Positions 7,237 to 14,397 of a DNA stretch of 21,802 nucleotides are shown in pieces. This DNA comes from Symbiodinium natans. Taxonomy: Eukaryota > Sar > Dinophyceae > Suessiales > Symbiodiniaceae. The stretch is from positions 1 to 21,802 of the forward strand of contig CAJNDS010001353.1 of assembly GCA_905221605.1 (NCBI GenBank). Reading direction: 5' to 3'. Both the position numbers and the translations under genes were made by a program. The notes under the pieces were generated by a model. The model was not told where the DNA came from. It saw only the letters and a program-made list of their open reading frames with translations, and made no database searches. The stretch's first letter is position 1. Each line of letters begins with the position of its first letter.

Positions 7237-7344
7237 TCACATCGTGCGCGCATGAAAACAAGTAGGCCTTTCTCCAGCAGGCAAGTATGATAAAGGTTCT
7301 GGCCTGGGGAGGAACGGAAACGCAGGTGTCAAGGATGCGTATCT

Positions 7345-7698
7345 TTGCATGCGAAGTTTGGGGGATGTTGCGGTGATTTTGCGGTGTTTGCCACCTTTAG
7401 ATACCCCTGTTGGCTGAGGTGTCACATCAGGAAGCATCCGCTTGATGTTCTCGCCGCTTTGCTGCGCAAGCCGGAGAGCTGCGTTTTGGGGTTTGAGGCG
7501 TGTTTGGGGGCTGAGGGCTTCACAGGTTGCCCCAGGATTTGGGGTATTCGGGCTAATTCAGATCCGGCTCAACACGAAGAGACTTCTTCGATCCTGAAGT
7601 CGGAATTGGTGCCCGAACCCAGAGCACAAGTAGCCACGCGGAGCAGCCGGGAAGAGTCGCACGGGGAGCTGCCTCCAGCGCCAAGTCATCCAATGTAG
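7345..7698 (+). CDS. Hypothetical open frame, 117 codons
   Basis: One open frame ends at TAG 7696-7698. Two parts look coding: KHPLDVLAALLRKPESCVLG near 7430-7490 and SELVPEPRAQVATRSSREES near 7600-7660. Between them lies G-rich, telomere-like sequence (TTTGGGGTTTGAGG) that may be an intron. No domain recognised. The first codons are Cys/Phe-rich and probably not translated as drawn. Confidence 0.25.
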   Translation: MHAKFGGCCGDFAVFATFRYPCWLRCHIRKHPLDVLAALLRKPESCVLGFEACLGAEGFTGCPRIWGIRANSDPAQHEETSSILKSELVPEPRAQVATRSSREESHGELPPAPSHPM

Positions 7699-7976
7699 GG
7701 AAGGGGAGGGTTCCTGCGTTGGTCTGAGGCCCGAGACCTTGAAGCAGTGCTCATCCAAGCAGCTTGTGAAGGCCTCGTGACTTCGGGTTTGTCTGGGAGT
7801 AGAAGCTCCAACTCCGACACGTCGACTGTCGACTGTGGACCCTGTCCCCAATTGCTGCAGTGTACATGCTCAAACTCAGCACACGTGCCCTGATGTAAAA
7901 GTTGCTGCCTGCGCCTGCTAAAGGAAATGCAGAACCCACTTCCCTAGGCCCGAATCTCCTAAACAGCCCTGTCCAG

Positions 7977-8030
7977 GTCGGAGAGCTCTGCACCACTGGC
8001 ACCGCAGACATCCACGCACCTAAGACTTAA
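7977..8030 (+). CDS. Candidate short terminal exon
   Basis: After CTGTCCAG the frame reads VGELCTTGTADIHAPKT and stops at TAA 8028-8030. Codons are G/C-ending. The preceding exon was not found. Short enough to be chance. Confidence 0.25.
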   Translation, partial: VGELCTTGTADIHAPKT

Positions 8031-8195
8031 GATCTCACATGCAGCAAAAGGTTTCAAGCCTGCGGATTATTTCTTTAAAGCTACAAAGAAATAGCATCCA
8101 GTTGCAGCAGTCAGAGGGCTTTTGCAAAGGTGGATTGGCACAGGAGATCTGACACCTCCTGGGAGAGCCCTGCCTCTGAACCCCCCCCCCAGGCA

Positions 8196-8930
8196 ATGGG
8201 CTCCACCATCGTCTTCGGAGTGGTGGACGAGGTGCTCGGAAGTAGCAGAAGGGTAGAGAGCACCCGGCCTTCCGTTCGTTTTGTGTAATTTTCTTCTCTT
8301 TTCTCCAAAAGGGTGCTGTCTTTGAGGTTTCGGGCCACGGCGGGGAGAAGGTTCCGTGCTTTGCTACAAGTAGGTGCCTGTGTGACTGCGCGTCAGGGAG
8401 GGGTTGAGCAGACAAAATCACCAGCTGAAGACCGCCCCTGGTTCATTCGTTCAGCTTGCCCTTCGCCCCTTATAGGCAGTGCGGAAAGCGGAAGCTGCTG
8501 GCAGCTACAAGGTGCAGAGGCCCGGAGAGGGGCGGTGATCCCTGAACTGATTGCATCGGGTGATTCCAGGGAAGTGTTTGGGGTTTTTGGGCGGAACCAC
8601 CTTTCCCAGCCGACACCTCTCTGGCATGCGATCCAAGCTGTTTGGAGCAGGCCTCATGGACTCATAGAGGTGATGCCGTAACGCCGGCCAATTCCTTGCA
8701 TGTTTCAGCCGCTGTTGACGGGTTTCCTGAAGGCTGACAGAGGCTGCCGCGCTCGGACCTCAGGGACCTTCCTCGGCCGGGCACGTGATGCCGCTCGTCA
8801 ACAACAGAGATCGGAGCTACGTCAGACTTTGGCCGGCCAATGGTTGTTGAAAACTCAAACCCAAAGCTGGCTTCTTCCCGCCTTTGGTTTCTCAGGGTCT
8901 GAGGGGGGCCTTCAGGGCTTAGGAGCCTGA
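8196..8930 (+). CDS. Four-exon gene candidate starting after a C tract
   Basis: The ATG at 8196 follows ten C and AGG, a plausible trans-splice acceptor. Exon 1 (8196-8252) reads MGSTIVFGVVDEVLGSSRR and ends before GT. Exon 2 (8476-8511, after TTATAG) reads AVRKAEAAGSYK and ends before GT. Exon 3 (8570-8650, after ATTCCAG) contains GSVWGFWAEPPFPADTSLAC and ends CAG|GC. Exon 4 starts at 8733 (after CCTGAAG), contains ARQQQRSELRQTLAGQWLLK, and its frame is open to TGA 8928-8930. All joins are phase 0, and every acceptor after the first is AG|G. The last 60 bases look intron-like (GGGTCTGAGGGG), so exon 4 may end near 8897. Alternatively, exon 3 reads through to a TGA near 8735. The product is not recognised. 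Confidence 0.4.
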
Positions 8931-9065
8931 AGGTTTGGGCTTGCAAACTGCGCGGTTCCCAAAGCCTCAATCCCCGAAAGCACAGGCTCACTTACCCCAG
9001 TGGCGGCCGGCTTCTGACTAGCGCGGGCCACTGGAAGGAGCCTGCGTTTGAGGTATAGGCTGCCA

Positions 9066-9471
9066 ATGGCCAAGTTTCGGCAGCAATGGCTTGTTCAACT
9101 GCGAGGTTCCGAGAAGCGCACGGTTGTAGACACTTGTCCACCGCAAGCCCCAAGAAGTAGGAGCTGCGCCCTCAATAACAGGAGTTGGTGCTTGGAATTG
9201 GGTGGGTTTATGTAGGCCGGTTAATTTGGCTTGAGAGACTAGAGAAACTAGGCTTGGCCTGTGAACAACCAAAAAGCCTAGGCCTACGCCCCAAGTGTTA
9301 TCCTCTCAGGTGGAACGTTACAGGAATCCTCACTTACAAAGACTCCTGCCAACGCACCAGAAAAGTAGGCAGCGCTTTCCTGCGGAGGAGCTGACGCACC
9401 TCGGCGGGGTCTCCGAAGAGGCCCCCCCGAAAGGACTCTCCTTTTTCTCTTCTGCTTATGACGATCCGTAG
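9066..9471 (+). CDS. Small basic protein, two-exon candidate
   Basis: ATG 9066 (CCAATGGCC) follows GGTATAG, a possible trans-splice acceptor. It opens MAKFRQQWLVQLRGSEKRTV with a coding-like pattern. The frame continues to TAG 9213-9215. A second exon begins after CCTCTCAG at 9310, reads VERYRNPHLQRLLPTHQKSR, continues RFPAEELTHLGGVSEEAPPK and ends SSAYDDP at TAG 9469-9471. Phase 0 joining works if exon 1 ends at 9146 (CAA|GC), but this donor is only one option. The predicted protein would be about 80 residues, N-terminally basic. The 9310-9471 exon is the better supported part. No family recognised. Confidence 0.4.
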
Positions 9472-9743
9472 CTGTGAGAGTTCTTACTCCTTCCCCTGTA
9501 CAAAGAAATATAAGGGTCAGAAAGCTGCCTTTTGAGTCCCACCCCTCATCCCCACCATAATCTGTTATGGCTCACAGAGTTGCCTGGTCCTGAGAGTAAA
9601 GGACCTCCGGGTCGCAATTTCGAGGCCTTAGCACCGGTAGGCACCTCCTGCAACTCGGCAGGGCTTGCTGCGCGTGGCGGAGCAGCGATTTGGCCAGGCC
9701 CTCCGGCAGCAGTGGGGCTCGTGGTCTTGGCGTAGGTAGGGTC
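9472..9743. other. Spacer with no supported feature
   Basis: Short frames only. No telomere-like tract or convincing exon. Confidence 0.4.
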
Positions 9744-10178
9744 TTAATAGGGTGTGCCATGCTCAATCAAGGTTTGCATGTTTCCGTTTGGCACTGCACT
9801 GCAACATGGCCATGTTGAAACTTCGAATAGGTTAGGATTCGGGGATGTGGGGCTGTGGGTCACAGAGAAAAACAGCCTCGCAGCTCGCAAGCCTTGGCCC
9901 TCGGTTGTCATCACCGAGCACCATCTGGCGGGACAAATCACGCGCTCGTATCCCGTGCGCATTCCGTGGTGGATATCGCACATGGGTTCCTGCCTCTCGG
10001 GTCTCTTGGTCGGCTTCGCTACGTGCGTGCAGAGGAGAGCGGTCGTGGCCGTTGGGGCTTGGGTCATGCTCCCGCCACAGTCCCGGTTGTCGAAATCATA
10101 TTCCCAAATACGCTCTGTGCTTCCACTGTCGGTCCCGTGCACATGCTCCCTCACGAAGTGCAGAACAAGTAGAAACAT
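9744..10178 (-). CDS. Hypothetical minus-strand frame, 144 codons (strand ambiguous)
   Basis: Starts at 10178 and ends TAA at 9744-9746. Composition is balanced (Trp, Asp, His and Cys well represented), e.g. ERIWEYDFDNRDCGGSMTQA and RTGYERVICPARWCSV. Two plus-strand frames are open over the same bases: 9754-10203 (150 codons, hydrophobic LLVGFATCVQRRAVVAVGAW) and 9845-10675 (277 codons). At most one is likely to be coding, and I cannot decide which. The minus frame looks the least low-complexity. It would be the only minus-strand gene called here, which counts against it. Confidence 0.25.
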   Translation of the reverse strand: MFLLVLHFVREHVHGTDSGSTERIWEYDFDNRDCGGSMTQAPTATTALLCTHVAKPTKRPERQEPMCDIHHGMRTGYERVICPARWCSVMTTEGQGLRAARLFFSVTHSPTSPNPNLFEVSTWPCCSAVPNGNMQTLIEHGTPY

Positions 10179-10477
10179 CGTCGCGTTTGGGGTTTTGGAT
10201 TAAGGCTCCTGTTGATGACACTTGCGATGTGCCATCCTCGCACTCCCACACTGTTTGTACTTGTTTCTTCCTGCAGATACGTGTATTTTCAACTTCGGCT
10301 TCTTGCCCACATGTGGCAAAGCGGCAGCATGCTTGCTTTTGTGTTTTGCCCACCCTCAACCAGGCAGTCCCCCCAGCCCAACCAGGATTCCTTAGACACC
10401 GTAGGCCCAAAGCCCGAGGCTTGAACCTTGCAGGCCAAACCCGAGAGTTTCCCCGAGCTTTCGAAGAGCGAAGTGCC

Positions 10478-10813
10478 ATGGAGGCCTACTCGGCCCAGAT
10501 GCAGACCAGCTCCCCAGCTCGAGTTGAGATGCAGATTGTGGGAAAGTGCAGCACTTCCGGCTTTGAGGGTTCAAAGGCGCCCGAAGTTGCCCCAAGCTTC
10601 GCAAAGTGGGCGCGACTCTGGCACTTAAGCTGTCAACTCGACAGGCACGACGGTTTCGTGATCCTAAGACCTTAAGCCCTTGCGATCGAACCCGAAGCCT
10701 GAATCAAAACTGCCGCAAGCTCAGGTCTGCAGCAGTGCAAGAGTGAGTTTGGCCGGCAGCAGATGCAGCAGAGCTATGCGTCTGCTTGCGTCCAGAGCTA
10801 CACGCCCTACTAG
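10478..10813 (+). CDS. Two-exon Gln/Met/Ser-rich small protein
   Basis: ATG 10478 (GCCATGGAG) lies seven bases after CGAAG, a possible trans-splice acceptor. Exon 1 (10478-10576) contains MEAYSAQMQTSSPARVEMQI and ends AAG|GC. Exon 2 (10742-10813, after GTGCAAG) reads SEFGRQQMQQSYASACVQSY then TPY and TAG. The join is phase 0. The 165-base GC-AG intron is close in size to the 161-base one at 4565-4725. The product is 56 residues, with QQMQQ motifs like the Pro/Gln/Met-rich gene at 1570-2856, and probably disordered. Exon 1 is in frame with a longer open frame from 9845, so it might be internal. A TTAGGG-like phrase follows the stop. Confidence 0.45.
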
Positions 10814-11094
10814 TAGGGCTTAAGGTAGGGTTAGGGTTGGTTCAGCGTTTAAGCTTTGGGAGGAGAAGGACGGTCGGCGCACATGAAAGCATCTTTCGCC
10901 CACCCCGTTTCCCTCTCCCAGTGGTTTGCAAGGGAGCCCGACTGTACAGTGTCGTCCATGCTCTCTTGCGCGCCTGGGCGCCGTGTCGAGAATCGAGAGA
11001 GCCCGAGGCCAGGAAGGGGGTTCACTAGAGGGCCCCCCCCTACTCGCCAGAAGCTCCAGAAAGAGAGAGAAGGGTTCTTTGCAGCCAGAACAAG

Positions 11095-11136
11095 ATGCCA
11101 AAAAAAGCCGACAAGAAAACAAACGACCCCTTCAAG

Positions 11137-11167
<31 letters not shown>

Positions 11168-11531
11168 ACACACGCTTCGTGGGACACAAGGAGACCAGCC
11201 CTGCCTGGAGGGTCGTGGAGGCCTACCGCGCCTTGGAGGCGCTGTTTGAAGGAAAGTGGGGAGGAACACTGACTGAAGGCGTTGGGAAGCGACTGGTTCT
11301 AATTTGTGGGGCTTCCAAAGAGATGAAGATGGACTGGTGGCTTTTCACCGTCTCAAGTCGTAAGTTGTCTGAGGCTCCCAGTCCGAAGTAGCCTCAAGCC
11401 AAACTCTCTGGAGAACCCTCACTTCAAGCCCTGAACTCCCCACCTACCCTACAGCCCGAAGTCTCGGTGGGGCCCCCCTAAACCCTCTCCCTCTCTCTGG
11501 TGCCGCGCCGTCTTCGTCCGCCATTCGCTGA
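11095..11531 (+). CDS. Gene candidate with proline tract encoded by 31 C
   Basis: The ATG at 11095 follows TTTGCAG plus ten bases, a likely trans-splice acceptor. Exon 1 (11095-11359) reads MPKKADKKTNDPFK, then about ten Pro, then RFVGHKETSPAWRVVEAYRA, ALEALFEGKW and KEMKMDWWLFTVSS. It ends at a classical GTAAGT donor (11360). Exon 2 (11455-11531, after CCTACAG) reads RSLGGAPLNPLPLSGAAP and stops at TGA 11529-11531. The 95-base intron is GT-AG and phase 1 on both sides, giving about 113 residues. The basic N-terminus and amphipathic middle suggest a soluble protein. The frame after the C run depends on its exact length, which is error-prone. Another frame from 10883 (MKASFAHPVSLSQWF) enters the run in a different register. 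Confidence 0.45.
11137..11167 (+). repeat. Homopolymer of 31 C
   Basis: Uninterrupted C run inside the proposed coding exon at 11095-11359. Its length sets the downstream reading frame. Confidence 0.95.
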
Positions 11532-11534
11532 ATT

Positions 11535-11564
11535 CCCATGGCCGCCAACGCGCGGGGCCATGGG
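11535..11564. other. Perfect 9-bp hairpin around a start-codon-like site
   Basis: CCCATGGCC (11535-11543) is the exact reverse complement of GGCCATGGG (11556-11564), with a 12-base loop. A 33-codon frame (MAANARGHGARRPLAFHGSL) starts at the ATG inside the left arm (11538) and stops at 11637-11639 in TTTAGGG-like sequence. The first bases look coding, so it may be a first exon, but support is weak. Confidence 0.5.
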
Positions 11565-11861
11565 GCGCGGCGCCCGCTTGCGTTCCATGGCTCACTAGCT
11601 TTGGGAGTGCGAGCAGGGTTTATGGGGTTTCGGGTTTAGGGATGGTACGGTCTTTCGGAATTTCTTAGGTCGCCGGGGCTTTTGGGGGATCACCTAAATA
11701 AGGGGCTTGGGTTGACTTTTGGGCGGCTTGAGAGTCGCTGGGTTTTGGAGTGGAGTGCCTGGCTTAGAGTAGACTTCGGGCGTAGGGCTTCAGGCCCTCA
11801 GTGAAACCACGCCAGCAAGATACGTGCTCATCAACGTTACTTTTTGCGTTTGCTTGTACAG

Positions 11862-11999
11862 GCTTGGCAATCCGAGGACATTAGAGCCTTAGTGTTCAGG
11901 GAGCCGACTGCTTCAAGCCCCCCCCAAGCAATGAATCTCGAGGCTGGGCCAGTGCGGCCAGCAGGCTGGAAGAGGCCGGCGCTGCGATGGGGATTTAAG
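11862..11999 (+). CDS. Candidate exon(s), function unknown
   Basis: After CTTGTACAG the frame reads AWQSEDIRALVFREP. In the same frame an ATG at 11931, just after a C-rich run and AAGCA, opens MNLEAGPVRPAGWKRPALRW then GFK, ending near AAG 11999. The second part could be a first exon with a trans-splice acceptor at CCCAAG, which would make the first part a different exon. Phases do not connect directly to the exon at 12107. Confidence 0.3.
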
Positions 12000-12106
12000 G
12001 GCCTAGGTGACTCAGCGCTTTCGCAACTGGAGGGTTCGGGGCTTCGGAGTTTCGGCAGCCGGTGGTGCCTCGTCTCAACGTTCTTCCCCCGCTTTCAAGA
12101 GTTAAG

Positions 12107-12259
12107 GATTTCGTCGTGCCACCTGGACCTGAACAAGTAAACTTGAAATTCCAAGGCCCGGCGGCTCACGAAGCGCCTCGCAGCGCTGCGAGCAAAAGGC
12201 CCAAGGGAGGAGGAAAGGGCCCCACATTGAATCCCACAGTGCAGCCTTTCGCGCCCTGA
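12107..12259 (+). CDS. Candidate terminal exon with basic Gly/Lys tail
   Basis: After GAGTTAAG the frame reads DFVVPPGPEQVNLKFQGPAA and continues through SAASKRPKGGGKGP to QPFAP and TGA 12257-12259, 50 residues. The C-terminal half is basic and low in hydrophobics, like a nucleic-acid-binding or disordered tail. A frame with no ATG upstream fits an exon rather than a full gene. The preceding exon was not identified. Confidence 0.35.
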   Translation, partial: DFVVPPGPEQVNLKFQGPAAHEAPRSAASKRPKGGGKGPTLNPTVQPFAP

Positions 12260-12507
12260 TGCTTTGAGGCCCTTAACACTTCGAACCCAAGACCCCTCTG
12301 GGCGCACAAGCGGGTAAAACTGTTCCCCTGCCACCAGCCTGAGGACAGCTTGTCCCTGTCCGTTTTTGATTTTTTTTCCGTAGGGGCACCTGTGCCCCAA
12401 CTCGTAATGAAAGCTGGCTTCGCCAGGCCAGTGGGCTCAGGTCTTGGCAGCGCTTCGACACTCGGCAGACATCTGGGCTGAGCTCCACATGCCAACTTAG
12501 AACTTAG
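12260..12507. other. Spacer with no supported feature
   Basis: Minus-strand frames are open across this stretch but are A/T- and G/C-mixed at third positions. None is called. Confidence 0.35.
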
Positions 12508-12610
12508 AGGGTTATAGGGTTGATAGGGTTTCACAGGGTTTATTGGGTTTAGAGGGTTTGACGGGGCTTATGGGGTTTGTAGGGTTTATAGGGGTTAGGG
12601 CGGTTAGGGC
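12508..12610 (+). repeat. Degenerate AGGGTTTA tract with variable spacers
   Basis: About a dozen AGGGTT, GGGTTT or GGGGTTT cores separated by 2-5 variable bases (ATAGGGTTGATAGGGTTTCA and similar). A heavily mutated or never homogenised telomere-like array. Confidence 0.75.
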
Positions 12611-12762
12611 CCCCAGCCCCATGGAAAGCATCGTTGCATTTTGAAGCGAGGTTCTTGTGGCATCCCTAGCTTGACTCGCCTGATACCTGAGACGTAGAGT
12701 TCCCAATCCTTAGCCGCCCACAACCACTTACGGGGCTCGAATTTTGGAGCTCCCGAAGAGAG

Positions 12763-13586
12763 GATCGGCGCACTCAGACTGCGTGGGCCGCACGGGATGG
12801 AACATCGTCCACTGCAACCCGGCTCACTCGAATAGCTGCAGATCAAGGGGTTTCAGGGCATGTGGGGGGTTTGACATGGCTGGCTTAGGCCGAGCCCCCG
12901 AGTAGAAGACAAACCGCACGCCAAGCCCAGGCAATGTGACGCTGTCGGCACTCGCAGATGCCAGCCAGCTCCTGGGCTCAGGGTTAAACTGGGTTCAGAG
13001 CTTTGATCCGCTTGGGGGTTTCTTTCCGGCCTCTTGCCACCAAGTTTTGTTTTTTCTCCCCGCAGTCGTCGTTGGACTTGCTGGAATGGCCCAGATTTCG
13101 GCTTTCAGGTGCAGTTGCCACGATTTTTGAGCCGAAGCAGGAAGCACAGAGCACCCGGCAACCAGGTGGGTGCGGTCGCTTGCCCTCTTCAAGGACTTGG
13201 CCGGCCTCCAGGCCCGCGTTGGGACTGTTGCAGGCATCCATTCCAGTCCCTGAGTTGGGGCTCAGGGCTTCGGGGTTGGGGGCCGCTTCGGTTTCATGAG
13301 GTCCGGCCGACCACCACCACCTTCGGCGCCCTTCTGGCCGCGGCCGCGGCCGCCGCTTCCTGGGCCAGGGCCCTGGCGCTGCTAGAGGCCTGTCTGGGCC
13401 GCAGTCCAATTCTAAGCCTTCGCGTCCTTTCGTTGCTGTGCTTTGCCTTTTTGTGTTGGGGGGTTGGTGAAGAAGGAGCTCATCTTGCCCGAAGACTGTG
13501 CACGCAGCAAAGCACTTAAGATCCCTGACAGGAGATGCAAGAGTGGGAGGTCCAAAGAGACACCGTTGCTTCTCGGCTCGCACTAG
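12763..13586 (+). CDS. Five-exon gene model with mixed donor types, function unknown
   Basis: Exons are 12763-12840, 12931-12982, 13066-13108, 13301-13387 and 13476-13586. All phases agree and the frame stays open to TAG 13584-13586. Segments in order are SAHSDCVGRTGWNIVHCNPA, NVTLSALADASQLLGSG, RRWTCWNGPDFGFQ, VRPTTTTFGALLAAAAAAAS with WARALALLE, and ELILPEDCARSKALKIPD with KSGRSKETPLLLGSH. The start is not included: the model opens at an acceptor. Donors read GA, GT, GT and GC, and four of five acceptors are AG|G. A strong pyrimidine tract precedes exon 3. The product is about 120 residues with a Cys/Asn-rich start, an Ala-rich hydrophobic helix that could enter a membrane, and a basic tail. 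A 199-codon minus-strand frame over 12984-13583 is probably its antisense shadow. Confidence 0.45.
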
Positions 13587-13814
13587 CGGGCCTTCTCTTT
13601 CTTGGGGGGAGGAGGAAGCTGTACATCGATCCTCAGCTCCCCAACAGTGCAGGCGCTATGCACGAAAGCTAGCAACTGCCAAAGGGGTTGCGGTTAGGTT
13701 CCATGTGATCAGTGCTCCTGGCATGGGAGTTGTGGAATGAGCACCGTGGGGTTCTGCTTCCGAAAGTTCTTCGAGAGATTCTGAAGAGGAGTGCGGCCTA
13801 ATGCTCGCGCAAGC
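13587..13814. other. Spacer with no supported feature
   Basis: Several frames are open on both strands without coding character. Confidence 0.35.
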
Positions 13815-13912
13815 GTCGACAGTATGTGAACTCTGGATCTTTGGTTGCTGAATGTGACCCTCAAGCCCAGCAAGGCATACAACACCACGATCACAAGCTG
13901 CGCCAAAGAGCC
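13815..13912 (-). other. tRNA-like relic (minus strand), low confidence
   Basis: Read on the minus strand from 13912, the sequence GGCTCTTTGGCGCAGC resembles the 5' end and A box (TGGCNNAG) of eukaryotic tRNAs such as tRNA-Arg or tRNA-Trp. About 80 bases on, AAAGATCCAGAGTTCACAT (ending near 13824) looks like a damaged T arm. No acceptor stem closes the structure and the B box is poor, so this is not a functional tRNA. It may be a tRNA-derived element or chance. Confidence 0.2.
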
Positions 13913-13999
13913 TCGGATGCTTGAGACCCCCTTTTCTAGCGCGCTTACCTCGGTCAGTAGAAGGAACCATGCTGTCCTTTGCATCCTGAAGTCGTAGGT

Positions 14000-14257
14000 A
14001 TGACTGCTTGCAGCGCGGCAACCAGAGCTCGTCTTTCCAAAGCAAGTTGCAAGCGCTGTGAAGTTCGTGAAGTTGGCTCCGTTGCGGGTTGTGTAAGGCG
14101 TTTTGGGGAACCTTGCGCTCAAGCCCCGAGGCTGCGCGGTGGGAGGCTGCTTGCGAACTCGCAGCTAGCTGTCCAGCTTATGATGGGTTTCAGGGAAGCT
14201 GAGGGAAGATTTCGGGGGGCCGAAGAAGTGGGGACGAGCTTCTCGAGGAGCTTTTAG
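14000..14257 (+). CDS. Hypothetical open frame, 85 residues
   Basis: ATG 14000 to TAG 14255-14257. Basic and Ala/Arg/Cys-rich (MTACSAATRARLSKASCKRC; LLANSQLAVQLMMGFREAEG). No domain recognised. Codon use is only mildly G/C-ending. The minus strand is also open over part of it. Confidence 0.25.
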   Translation: MTACSAATRARLSKASCKRCEVREVGSVAGCVRRFGEPCAQAPRLRGGRLLANSQLAVQLMMGFREAEGRFRGAEEVGTSFSRSF

Positions 14258-14376
14258 AGTGGAACCCTTCATCCTTGGGGGTAACGTGGGCCGTGAGCCC
14301 CCCCTCTGAGGTGAGCGCCATGTCTGTGAATTGGATGGCCCAGGTGCCCTGGGCTGAGCTTGGGCATCCTCGAGGG

Positions 14377-14397
14377 TTTAGGGTTTAGGGTTTAGGG
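14377..14397 (+). repeat. Three TTTAGGG repeats at the satellite edge
   Basis: Three perfect TTTAGGG heptamers (14377-14397) touch the first satellite unit, which begins CCCCGAAAGTG at 14398. Confidence 0.95.

Noticed and set aside
9845-10675. 277-codon open frame as a single protein
   Set aside because: It is Ser/Arg/Cys-biased and overlaps two other open frames. Only the end (from 10478) looks coding, and that part is called as a separate exon.
12984-13583. 199-codon minus-strand open frame
   Set aside because: Pro/Arg-rich translation of the antisense of G/C-ending exons. The plus-strand exon chain explains the region better.
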